Shown one piece after another: positions 22,990 through 36,594 of a stretch of DNA of 64,000 nucleotides. The notes below the pieces were generated by a model. It was not told where the DNA came from and did not search any database. It saw nothing but the letters and a program-made list of their open reading frames with translations. A program made the position numbers and the translations under genes. Source of the stretch: Strobilurus pachycystidiatus. Its lineage: Eukaryota > Basidiomycota > Agaricomycetes > Agaricales > Physalacriaceae. The stretch's first letter is position 1. Each line of letters begins with the position of its first letter. The stretch spans positions 2,418,001 through 2,482,000 of the forward strand of contig JAHLMK010000002.1 of assembly GCA_019915135.1 (NCBI GenBank), given 5' to 3'.

Positions 22990-23528
22990 TTACCTCTCTC
23001 CAACGGCGAATCCAACAATACCTGCCTTGCATACTCGCTCCGAATAGATGCTTTCCATCATTCTTCGGTCCAGCCAGAACAGGGTTGCTGCGTCCGCGAC
23101 ATCCAGAATATTTTCGACTAGACTCAGGCTTCTGCGGTGGTGTCGTATAGACAGAGCAAAACCGAATATCACGAAATGCGCAAGCGGATACACATCAAGT
23201 GACGAACATGCTGTAATTTCCAGGTTGCGTAGATGTGTGTCGACCCCAACTTCGACATAGTCACAATGACCGTTGATCATTGGCCGCCTGAGCACCTGTC
23301 ATTGACCAAGTCAAAGTTCCCAAGTGCTCGCAGCGACTCGGGCAAGTATAGTAGCTGGATGCCACCCAGCTCAGAGCTGACATCGCGGTTGATGAGGAAG
23401 GACCGATCAGGCCGGCAATCACAAATCATTGATGCCGTCGGCGGGGCTGAAAAGTCTGGATCGAGCCGTCCTGCCGGATCACGCAGAATGGTGAGTAATG
23501 CGCAAAATTTCTTGTTCATGTAGCGCAA
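22990..23528 (-). pseudogene. Possible decayed gene, unknown family
   Basis: Two overlapping minus-strand frames (23277-23528 and 22990-23295) together give a plausible protein-like composition, with leucine-rich segments such as LYLPESLRALGNFDLV and LRNLEITACSSLDVYPL. They are in different frames and no clean intron joins them. This could be a broken F-box/LRR gene, a family frequent in this window, but no F-box is visible. The call is weak. Confidence 0.25.
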
Positions 23529-23852
23529 ATCATTGTCTTATAGCTGAGACGGTAGACGGTACAGGCCCCGTACATGCGAACGCTAGGACGGGGTGGTATA
23601 TGAACTATCTATCTTGAAGCCGCACGGCTTGATCAAGACTTTCAAACCCCGTCAACAACACCATTACGAGTCGGTGTGGCCATCGTTTCTTAATCGGCTG
23701 CAAGTGGGCTGCAATCAATACACGGCACGGACCAATGCACTCTTGGGGTCTACAGGGCCGGTTGACTGATGCTTCTTCTGAGGCTTTCTCGGGTTCCGAC
23801 GCCATTACTTGCCTCCCTTCAGAACCGTCGACTCTCATTGCTCTCATCCACC

Positions 23853-24897
23853 ATGCATTCTCTCAAGTCCGTCAAAGCTCAGAATGCAAAGTACAGTCCG
23901 AGTTACACTCCTGTGGCTGTTTTTGTGGGAGGAACTTCAGGTATCGGTAAGTATTGTCTTCGAAACACCTTGTCCTGGTGCTGACTATCGAGCGCAACCA
24001 GGGCAAGCAATGGCCCAAGCCTTGGCCAGGTACACTAAAGGGAATGCTCACATCGTCATCATCGGACGGAATAAAGAGGCAGCCGACTCTACCATAGCGT
24101 CGTTCCCGAAGCCAACTTCGCCGGAAGCCAAGCACGAGTTCATCCAAGCAGACGTGACTCTCATGTCCAACGTCCACGTCGCCACTGCACAGGTTCTCTC
24201 CCAACTGTCCAAAATTAACTACCTCGTTCTTACGCCGGGCGTCGCTAACATGGAGGGCCGGAACGAGACCGCTGAAGGGATAGATCGCAAGCTGGCTTTG
24301 CATTACTACGCCAGATTCGCGTTCACGTACGATCTGTTGCCGCTGTTGAAGAAGGCAGAGGAGCTGGGAGAGGACGCTAAAGCGTACTCGGTTCTCGAGG
24401 CAGGGATGGGCGGCGAAATCAACCTCGACGACCTCGGCCTCAAGAAAACCTTCTCGTGGAAGCAGGCTGCATTGCAGGGCCGCTCGTATATGGACATTGC
24501 GTATAAGGTTCGCATCTTGGAATGTTTTCGCATACTATAAACAACTGAAGCTGTCCTGTTACAGGAATTTGCCGAGCAGAACCCATCGAAAACGCTCACC
24601 TTCACGCACGCGAATCCAGGTGCTGTCAAGACAGGCATCCTGAAGACCAGCGAGACCACCTCTGTGAGAGTGCTCAGCGGGGCACTCATGACCGTTCTTT
24701 CGCCCTTCATACCGTCGGCCGAGGATGTGGCTGAATACCAGCTGCATGGGCTTCTACAATACACTGGCGGACTTCAAAGAGTGGGATCAACTGGACAGGA
24801 CATTGGGATGTTGAAATTCTTTGGTGAGAATGCCGACGTGCGAAAGAAGCTTTGGGAGCACACGTTGAAGGAGTGTAAGATTAATGCCGACTTGTAG
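23853..24897 (+). CDS. Short-chain dehydrogenase-like protein with altered active site
   Basis: Three exons, 23853-23946, 24002-24507 and 24565-24897, with clean GT-AG introns. The start MHSLKSVKAQNAKY leads to the cofactor motif G-G-T-S-G-I-G-Q, split by intron 1. IIGRNKEAAD follows, with the arginine expected for NADP(H). The region equivalent to NNAG reads LTPGVANMEGR. Where classical SDRs have YxxxK, this protein has SYMDIAYKEFA: Tyr and Lys are present, but six residues apart, not four. Fungal relatives of this group commonly have the same atypical spacing, so catalysis may use other residues. The C-terminus ends LKECKINADL. Its place between two P450s suggests the same pathway. Confidence 0.75.
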
Positions 24898-25081
24898 GTC
24901 GAGTGTACCATACATGAATCTCTGTCGATGCTTTCCAAGTTCACTTACACCTCTGTACTTTCGTCTTATCCCTGCTGTTTTCGATAGAACATGTTACTCG
25001 CATTGCTCAACAATTCACAGTTCAAGTTTGGAAACAAAGATCTATAGTAAATACTGTACTGTATGAATGAAATTCTATCTT

Positions 25082-27396
25082 CTAAGCTGATAGGCTCTTA
25101 ACGCGCAATCCCATCCAAATGCCCATCTCGGGCTTTCCTTCCACCATCGGTGGCATAGCGTTCGCGGGCTTGCGCGCGATCTTGAACTCCTCGTGCTTCG
25201 GGGGAAGGTTGAACTCGAAGTTCTCCAGCAGCGTCACCGTGATGGCTTGCATTGTCATTAGGCTGCATCGAAGTGTTAGGGGTAACATCCGATGAAGTGA
25301 GTAGGATGGACTCACCCGAACTTCCAGCCGATGCAGCTTTGAACCCCAGCAGCTATATTACAAGAGCATTAGTACTCACGAAGAGATAACTAAATAGCCA
25401 TTCACGTACAGAAGGTCATCCTAGGCAGGATTGAGTCAATGACGCGCAAGAAAGGAATATATCGAAGCATGACTTACAAGTTCCCGTGCATGCCAACGGC
25501 AGTCATCCTCGCTGCCTTCTCCGAGCCCTCAGCCATAAACCGCTCCGGTCGCCAGAGATCAGCATCCGGTCCCCAGACGTCCGGGTTTCTGCACATAACA
25601 TCCGGGGTCAAACAATGTGCTCGACGTTCAAATCCATCACCCACCTGTTGTATGCAGCGACGGAAAGGTCGATGAGCTGGCCCTTTTTGACTGGGATCTC
25701 CGTGATCATTTTCCCCGACGCACCCAGGACGGGAACAGCGAGCGGAACAACATCGTCCTTGGAGGCGGCGCGCTTGAGATGCCAGACGATAGGATGAAGG
25801 CGCAGCGCCTCCTATCAGGATGTCAGACTCAGATGATCTGCCATGCATAACACACTAGAAACGAAGACGAACCTTGATGCTTGCATTCAAGACCGCCATG
25901 CCGTCCAGGTCCGCCGCAGAGAACTCCGTGTCGCCCCGCTGGCTGACTTTCTGGCGGGCGGCAACGATTTCTGTTCGGATGCGAGCTTGGTATTCCGGAT
26001 GCTTTGCCAACTCCCAAATCCACCAGGTCAGGGACAAGGCGGTCGTCTCGTGGCCCGCAAAGAGCAAGGTGCTGTAGCAGTGGATGAGTCACAGAGAAGA
26101 AAAGAGCATCAGCGTACAAGGAACACGCACGAGATCTGGTCGAGGACCTCATACTCTTCGAGCTTCTGGCGCGGGTCCTCAGATTCGTTCGCGCGAATGA
26201 GCACGGAGATCATGTCCTTGCTATTTTCCTTGGCTTGGCTTCCTGGGAGAATCACGTTTCGCGCGTAGTTGCGCATGAACTTGTTGAAGGCCCGGAAGCG
26301 CGTGTACTCGCGGCTCGGCAGGTAACGAATCATGAGGAGAACCGGAATCGGAACGTAGCGGAAAAACGTTCTGAAGAGGAGGTTCCATGCATGCGGATAC
26401 AAGGTTGAGTCCAAGCTAAGAACGAGAAACACGTCAGTGAATTGTAGAAGCACAAAGCTAGATGTAGTACGAACAAGATGCCATCATATGCGTCATGTAA
26501 GGGACTGTGGGCGTCGTCCAGAGCACCTACGTCTAGTGCAAACCCAGCTGTGTAACAAAGACGTCTCACTGATAGTCCTCAAAGAAGAAAAGGGGAGAGA
26601 GGGGCTGACCATCAGAGACGATGTCCAGCGTCGCACGAGCCAGCCATGGGTAGATGTTGAACATAGACTCGCCCGCGCTCTTAAGCTCCTCATCCTTCAG
26701 CCTCTGGACCAGCTGCGAATGATATGTTAGTGTTGCTGATGACCGCCTCGTGGTATAGATGTGTGTACCTTAGACGAATACTCCAAAAGCGAAGGAAGGA
26801 AAGACCTGAGCTGAGGCGTCGAAAAGCAGGGGTTCATGACCCTTCTGTGATGGTGGTGTCTCGACCCTGCGAAGTAGTGATCAGCGAGACCTCACCGAGA
26901 ACGGAGACTAGGAAGTGTACCATGAGCAGATCCAATCCCACCGGGTCCAAGCATCATCTTCTCGTCGGTTCTGTAGTCGTTCGGCTTGAAGAAGTTGTAC
27001 CCGGATGTCTGGAAGATGTACTGGAACGCCTTCGCGTCCGCAAGCATCAAGTGCTCTTCCTGGTGAAGGTTTAGGGACTTGAAAAGCTGCAGAAAGCTTC
27101 GAACCCACTCCGAGAATCCCCTTGATCTTCCACGCCCCGCCAAACTCTTTCATGGCGGGAAATTCGAAGTCGCCGACCTCATTCTCGTAGCGGATGTCAA
27201 GGAGGTTCCCTTCGATGTCACGGTCTGTCAGTAGACGACGCAGCCTTAGGAAGCCAGACTTACCGAGCCAAAGAGATTTCGAAGGGGGGCCACGAAGGTC
27301 CTTGAGAATGCGCGTGTTGCGCTTGAGAAGAAGATAGCAAATGAGGGCTGTGAAAGCCGAAAAGGCGTAGAAGCTGAACTGCAAGAGAGATGGCAT
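25082..27396 (-). CDS. Cytochrome P450 (P450-D), with an 11 nt microexon in the haem loop
   Basis: The ATG at 27396 gives MPSLLQFSFYAFSAFTALIC, a membrane anchor, then LRGPPSKSLWLG. The gene has many introns. The I-helix is MLLFAGHETTALSLTWW, an intact A-G-H-E-T. ExxR is EALRLHP. NPDVWGPDADLWRPERFM follows. The haem signature F-S-A-G-V-Q-S-C-I-G is built from the end of one exon, an 11 nt exon at 25410-25420, and the next exon starting near 25354. The gene ends MGLRVKSLSA with a stop at 25082. It belongs to a different P450 family from A/B and resembles the CYP5150-like basidiomycete group in layout, though I cannot assign a family number. In-frame length is about 530 residues. Confidence 0.85.
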
Positions 27397-30752
<3,356 letters not shown>

Positions 30753-31004
30753 TTACAGAACATTCTTCTACGGTGTGGTGTACAAGTTAGAGTACTCCCC
30801 AGCAGACTTTCTCACTACAATACCCTCCTTCCATCTTCAATCTCTCAGTACGATCGAAATAATTTGAACTGTCTTTCTCTGATTGCTGTCAGTACGAAAG
30901 TGGGATGTTTCGACATTTAGAGATTCAGAGTACAGAGGAAGCGTGGGGAAACAACAAGCGCTTCATTTCCTATTTTGGTAATCGCGCTGTCTCCCGAGCT
31001 ACCA

Positions 31005-31908
31005 TCAAGCCCAGGATCTGCCACCGTCCAACACGATGACCTGGCCGTCGACATACGCGCCCGCCGGGCTTGCCAGCCACAACGCGGTTCCTGCAATGTC
31101 GGAACCCTCGCCTCCGCGCTTCAACGGCACCAGCTCTTTTGCACGCGAAATCATCGACTTTGGATTGTTCGGGTCGTTCATGGCCGACACAAAATACCCC
31201 GGCGCGATGGCGTTGACGCGCAGGCCGTGCTCGCGGAACTTGCTGGCCAAAACGCGGGTGAGGTGGTCGACGGCGGCTTTGGAGGCCTGGTAGGCGGGCT
31301 GGTGGGTGGTCGGGTCGGACATGCGGGCGCCGATGGAGGAGATGTTGATGATTCGGCCGCCGATGGGCGACGCGGCAAGGAGGTGGACGAGCCCGACGGA
31401 GAGCACGTATGGCGCCTCCACGTTGATCGCAAAGGTGTCGAGGCGACGCGGCCATGGCGGCCTGGAGCTCGGCGAGCGGCGTCTTGTGCGTCGACGGCGT
31501 ATCTGGGCGGACGATGCCGGCGTTGTTGATGAGGACGTCGAGCTTGGGCGGGTTTCCGAGCGCGGCGATGAGTACGGGGATTGATTCCCGCTGGGTCACG
31601 TCGGCGGACACCCTGGAACTGGTAAGCATGCGCTCATACCGATGAAAGATACGACTCACGCGTAAATCTCCCCAGTGCACGTCGCCCTGATCTCAGCCAC
31701 GGCCTTGTCCAGCGCTTCCTGCCGCCGACCAGTGATGAACACTGCACCAGTCAATCCAGCACACTCGATAATCGTCGTCCCTACCTTTGGCCCCGTTATT
31801 CGCAAACGCCTTCGTCATGTGCAACCCTAATCCCGATCCTCCCCCTGTCACCAGCACGGACATGTCCTTCACGCTAAACAAGTCTGACAACAAAAACGGG
31901 GCGGCCAT
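31005..31908 (-). CDS. Classical SDR (3-oxoacyl-ACP-reductase-like), possible frameshift
   Basis: Strong SDR: VLVTGGGSGLGLHM (TGxxxGLG), LDVLINNAGIV (NNAG), IINISSIGARM (Ser), YQASKAAVDHL (YxxxK) and RVNAIAPGYF. It ends VLDGGRSWA, with the stop at 31005. I take the ATG at 31908 as start because a TATATA box lies 55 bp upstream; an upstream in-frame ATG at 31950 would be only about 15 bp from that box. One intron at about 31747-31785 and another at about 31612-31660 are likely. Between LQAAM and FAINVEAPYVL (near 31437) the frame changes by one base with no good intron. This is either a one-base sequence error or a real lesion that would inactivate the gene. Confidence 0.75.
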
Positions 31909-31962
31909 CGAGGGAATGAGCAAAGTGTCAGCTTTGTCGAGCTCTCCCATCCGAATGCGTCA

Positions 31963-31968
31963 TATATA
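31963..31968 (-). promoter_or_regulatory. TATA box of the SDR at 31005-31908
   Basis: TATATA on the minus strand, 55 bp before the chosen ATG at 31908. The spacing suits a transcription start about 30 bp downstream of the box. Confidence 0.5.
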
Positions 31969-32244
31969 ACGACTTTCTCTCACCTCCGTGTCCAGCTCCG
32001 GAGCACAAGGCGCCATCTTGACGCGATCTCCCGGCGGATGTACAGACGATTCACGGCCACAAGCTCAGTATGTTACTTCGCTGGGTGCTCGTCGCTCGTC
32101 AATGTGCTGGTGTCTGCAGCGCGAACAACCAGCAGTTCCTACTTTCTCACATTCACGTCCCGGACCATGCTCCTGGCCTGAGCCCCAGCGCACTTGTCCC
32201 ACTTCCGGCTATCAGCGACTGGACATCGAATTGAGGCGGCTGCC

Positions 32245-32970
32245 ATGAAACGGAAGACCTTCGATACCATGACCAGTGCGTTACCGACCAAACCGCTTCA
32301 AAAGAATTATTCTTAGACTAACGCTTCTCATTCTTAGCTCCAACAACGACCTCTGAATTCTGTTGGTCAACGCTCAGTTCACCATCAAGCCTCAGTTAGT
32401 GTTCGAGGTGGCATCTAACGCGCTCTTCACTTGGCTCTCGAATACCACGCTTGCAATCCGTCGCCCCACCGGTGGGACATCCTGGGATCTCGTCACCACC
32501 TCCGTGAACTATACCGTCGCACCCACCACCCGTCGCCCCCTGCTGCACTCGTTCCTCGTACTAGTCCTTCCAGCGAAGATGGAGTACTTCTCGGGGATGC
32601 TGGCGCTTGTTAAGAATGCCTATGATCCTGAAGACCTGGAGACTATACCGAAGCAGGATAACGAGGCGGGGCAGGGTGTGGGAATGGTGTACGAGGGGAC
32701 GTGGCTCAGGCATTGGGATACGTGGACGAGGACGAAGCAGCCGAGGTTGATCTTAATAGACTTGCAAGTCGATGGCATTAGCTTAGAGAATCCCGTGGAG
32801 GTTGAAGAGCGAGGTTCTGAAGAGGATCCGAAAGGGACTGGGATTGTGAGTTTCTCTTCTGTTTGACGCGTTTCTTTGGGTTGTCGCTAAGATCTGGATG
32901 TAGTTTCCAATTCATATCAAGCTGACTACCGCAAAGTGGGGAGGGCGGGCGGATGTGGACATCCAGTTCA
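32245..32970 (+). pseudogene. Fragment of an S9-family peptidase (dipeptidyl-peptidase-5 / acylaminoacyl-peptidase type)
   Basis: A 167-residue open frame (32363-32866) includes SNALFTWLSNTTLAIRRP and GTWLRHWDTWTRTKQP. The RHWDTW block, with following hydrophobic strands, is typical of the N-terminal beta-propeller of S9C peptidases. No catalytic hydrolase domain follows; after 32866 only a decayed piece can be read to about 32985. Upstream, MKRKTFDTMTS at 32245 may be a leftover first exon. I call it a truncated relic. It has no obvious role in the neighbouring cluster. Confidence 0.45.
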
Positions 32971-32985
32971 ACACCCACTGCGCTT

Positions 32986-33708
32986 AGCCATCTCCACCAC
33001 ATCCTCAGTCCCGGATGGCATGCTCAAAAGAGGACCCAGATCTCCCTTCTACCCTAACGAACGTTCATGAAGAAAATCGGCCATTGCCGTTAGGTATCTC
33101 AAGTCGGGGAAGATGGGATGATTGCTGCTGCTGTCATCTTCGGCGTCTGAAAGCGCAGTTATTGCACTGACGCTGTGTCTACCGCCGAGAAATAAGTATA
33201 AAGAACTGTCGGTAGTAGCAGCGCGACGGAAATGGAACGATCAGCCCGATCTAGAAGTTGTGTTCAAGCATTGTTGAAGCTTGTATGGGCTGAACAGGTG
33301 TATGTGAACAGGTGTGTACTCATTGAAACGTGAAATTCAATGTGTGGTCACCTTTACTCTATAGATAATAGAGTCTGTCCGGTAATCATCTCTTTCGCAA
33401 TCCCGAGTGTTTCTCGCGTACCCGCAATTATGTTACCAACACGCAATCATCAACACGGCGCACTTCATTATTCTATGTTCAATGGAACCGAGGAACCGAG
33501 GTACCGGTGCCTCAGGCCTCAAGCCTCAAGCCGCCCGAGACCGTGTTTTGGTTTTGTCAGTATTACTTCGTCAAGAAATGACTCATGTTTTTGTCAGGAA
33601 TTATATGGATTGCTCAACCGTGGGATGATGTATGCAGAGGGTTTTATAAGAATGAGCCTTGCACAGCCCTTGCGACACTCTTCCTCTGTCTTGAACATCT
33701 GGTCGGCG
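32986..33708. other. Intergenic, promoter side of the MFS gene
   Basis: Frames upstream of 33709 (33340-33700) run into the transporter frame but lack its family's features. I see no other gene. Confidence 0.4.
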
Positions 33709-35628
33709 ATGGTTGCACACTTGGTTCGAGACGCACCTGTCGGCCAGCTCATCAACTGGCTTTCCGGTGGCAAGTACCTTCCCTATGCTGATCAACGACC
33801 CGACTTCGTCGTTCCTGCACATCTCCTCCAACCTCCCGAGTTAGAACAGCGCCCTGACGCGTCTGAAACCGCGACTTTAAACGGAGACGCAGAGAAGGCA
33901 CCAGTGGGTACGGTGACTCCCAACACGGAGCTGAAGCGCGAATCGACCCTCCCCGTGGATCCTGAGATTCCCAGTCAGCAGGTGAACCAGACGGGCAAGC
34001 TGTCCAAGTCGCACCTCGTAGATTGGTATGACGAATGCGATCAAGACAACCCTCGGTACATACTCTGTCACTCATTCTTGCGTTCACGCTCACATGTCCT
34101 TATAGCAACTGGTCTCCAGCAAAACGGCATTTTGTCGCATTCAACATCTCCCTATTGACATTCGCCATGTACATTGGCTCTGCCATTTACACTCCCTCTA
34201 TCCCAGGAGTCATGTCCGAATTCCACGTCTCGCTCTCACACGCTACCCTCGGACTCACGCTCTACATATTGGGATACGGTATTGGGCCCATGTTCCTCAC
34301 ACCGTTCCAGGATATCCCCTCCATTGGACGTAACGTCATCTATATTGGCGCGCTGGTTCTGTTCATCATCTTTCAGATCCCGGTCATGACCGCCCCCAAT
34401 ATCGCGACGCTTCTAGCGTTCCGCTTCTTCACAGGATTCTTTGCAAGCCCCGCGCTTGCTAACGGCGGCGCGTCGATGGCGGACATCTACCCCATGCACC
34501 AGCTTGCGTATGTCATCGGTGTGTGGGCGTTAGGTGCCATCGCCGGACCCGTTGCGGGACCAGTGATTGGCGGATTTGCAGCGCAGGCGAAAGGGTGGCG
34601 CTGGCCAATGTATGAGCTTATCTGGCTGGCAGGTTTGGCGCTATTTTGGATGTCATTCTTGCTCCCGGAAACTTCTGAGGCAACTATCCTTCTAAGACGG
34701 GCGAGCCGGCTGAGGAAGTTGACGGGGAATCCAAACTTGCGGGCGCAAAGTGAGTTAAACTCCGAGGGCCAATCAGCTGCGAATCTCGTGAGGGGAGACT
34801 CTTTGGCGTCCATTGGTACTAGCGCTTGAACCCATGCTGTTATTTGCTAACGTCTACCTCGGCTTCATCTGTAAGTCTTTTCCCTCCCAATTTCCAGTAA
34901 ATCTGGTTCTTATCCACTCGAAGATTCCGTCTTCTACTTGTGGTTTGAGGCCTTTCCTATTGTCTTCACGGACATCTATCACTTCAATCTAGGAGTCAGC
35001 GCTCTACCATTCCTCGGATTCGTTGTTTCTGGTGCTATAACTGTGAGTGTACTACATTCCCTGATATGATAGGTCCTTACTCGTATTTTCCAGTATACAT
35101 GCTACTGCTTCTACCAGAAGTACCACATCACTCCTCGATACATGCGCGCAATGACCTCAGGCAAACCTTCGAACCCGAGATCCGTCTTGAGATTGGTCTC
35201 ATAGGGAGCATCTTCATCCCAACATCTGTCCTCATGTTTGGCTTTACATCAAAGGAGAGCATCTCCTGGATTGTACCCGTGATCGCTGCCTCCCTCTACC
35301 TTCCTGGAGTATTCCTGAACTTCCAGAGTATCCTGATTTACATCACATCCGCGTATCCCAAGTATGGTGGGGCGGTGCTTGCGGGGAACAATCTTGCGCG
35401 GTCGACTATGGCTAGCGTGTTCCCACTTTTTGGCCACGCGTTCTTCACGAATCTGGGATTAAGGCGTGCCTCGGCTGTGTTAGCAGGTATTTCTTTTGCT
35501 CTTATGGCTGTCTTTGCGGTTCGTCTTCTCTCTGGTGCTCCATCGAGTTCGTTGCTAATTATAGCTGACAGGGATTGAGGATGTGGGGTCACATCCTTCG
35601 TAGACGCTCCATATATGCACAAGCATGA
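33709..35628 (+). CDS. MFS transporter, drug:H+ antiporter-1 (DHA1) type
   Basis: A plasma-membrane exporter of small molecules. The start MVAHLVRDAPVGQLINWLSG fits the family's conserved cytosolic opening. A ~110-residue hydrophilic stretch leads to LVDWYDECDQDNPRNWS, the hallmark just before helix 1. Six helices follow to about 34700, with RFFTGFFASPALANGGASMADIY (the C motif region) and GPVAGPVIGGF. A charged central loop and the second half to 35628 contain GAVLAGNNLARSTM. A terminal intron (about 35520-35574) is chosen because it yields a basic tail (GLRMWGHILRRR) instead of a hydrophobic one. It closes the terpenoid cluster and probably exports the product or gives self-protection. Confidence 0.85.
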
Positions 35629-36150
35629 ATACGTCGAGTTATGAGAGCGTACTTACTGACCTCGCATTCCGCATTTCCTTCGTCTGTTTCTCGTCCGGCC
35701 CTTAAAATCGTCACGAAACATTAGATGTAGAAGGAGATAGATATAATATAGGAATTGATACGTATAAGTTAGCGGGTTAATGCAATCTACCCGTACATAC
35801 TGAGTAAACACTGGCAAGTGGTCCTTCTCTGTCCTCGATTCTAGTGTATCTTGCAAGTTCATGTTGAGAATGGCAGACGCAGCAAAGATTCAGACATCTT
35901 TGGCTCCGCATTCCTGCACGATAAATCAAGAGTGCAAAGGAGATCAGGCTGTCGGGCGGGGAGGTGTTTCGTATTGGGGAGGTGCAGAGCAGGACATTCC
36001 TGTCAAGGAGTGTTGCCAAGGTCTTCCTGCTGGTCCTCTTGCTTGATGGCCCCGACGCGTCCTAGAAGAACGAGTGGACGACGAATTGGCATCTGAATGG
36101 TGATACCACTTTTGTTTAGACTGCGAGTTGAGTAGTAATCTGACGGATCT
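35629..36150. other. Intergenic stretch with one small Cys-containing frame
   Basis: Only a 58-residue ATG-started frame at 35870-36046 attracts attention; it has four cysteines but no signal peptide. The rest shows nothing. Confidence 0.35.
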
Positions 36151-36169
36151 CGTCGACACGCTTCTGTTA

Positions 36170-36560
36170 GATTGCTCCTGGTCAATCACCGCCGAGAAAG
36201 CGAAGGAGATTAGGAATCACCTCCAGTTGATAGGTAGCGTAACCGTCGATTCGTTGCATCCTACCCAACCTGTCGTCCAGGATCGGAAGATCTCACGCCA
36301 CCAACGCAGGCATCCTCAGAGGCATATATCTCGGGGATCCGAATGTATTCTCAAACGTGGGTGGGGGCTTTTTAGTAGTTGTTGGTATTCGAGCTTAATC
36401 TTCTTGATAAGCTCCTTGCGTTTTCTCGCAAGATGTTCTTCCATATGGGAACGGTACTTCCTATTTGTATTCTGGCTTGTCCGCGTAGCTATCCTTGTAA
36501 GTACAGGTAACATATATTCCGAGAAACGAGGGCCGGGACGACGCCGATGTACATAAGTTA
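36170..36560 (+). pseudogene. Decayed 3' stub of the transcription-factor gene seen at 2-1275
   Basis: Aligns with 909-1310. Shared blocks are ITAEKAKEI, VTVDS...PTQPVV, CTCACGCCAC, CATCCTCAGAGGCATAT, GGGGATCCGAA and CATATGGGAACGGTACTTC. The reading frame is broken relative to the intact copy by deletions around 36230 and 36280 and a shift in the last exon. No upstream exon of the factor is present. It converges on the intact F-box/membrane gene. Confidence 0.65.
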
Positions 36561-36594
36561 CGAAATCTCCCCGGTCAATCCAGGTGCGCTATGT

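Larger units (their letters stand above)
21095..23852. other. 2.7 kb gene-poor stretch between P450-C and SDR
   Basis: The promoter of P450-C is on the right side of that gene. No gene is supported from 21095 to 22870. A three-copy tandem repeat lies at 22270-22865. From 22990 to 23528 two minus-strand frames look faintly protein-like and are listed as a possible relic. Confidence 0.55.

Noticed and set aside
30975..31529. 184-residue plus-strand frame opposite the SDR
   Set aside because: It is antisense to a clear SDR with catalytic motifs; its composition is rich in Arg and Gly and it has no domain.
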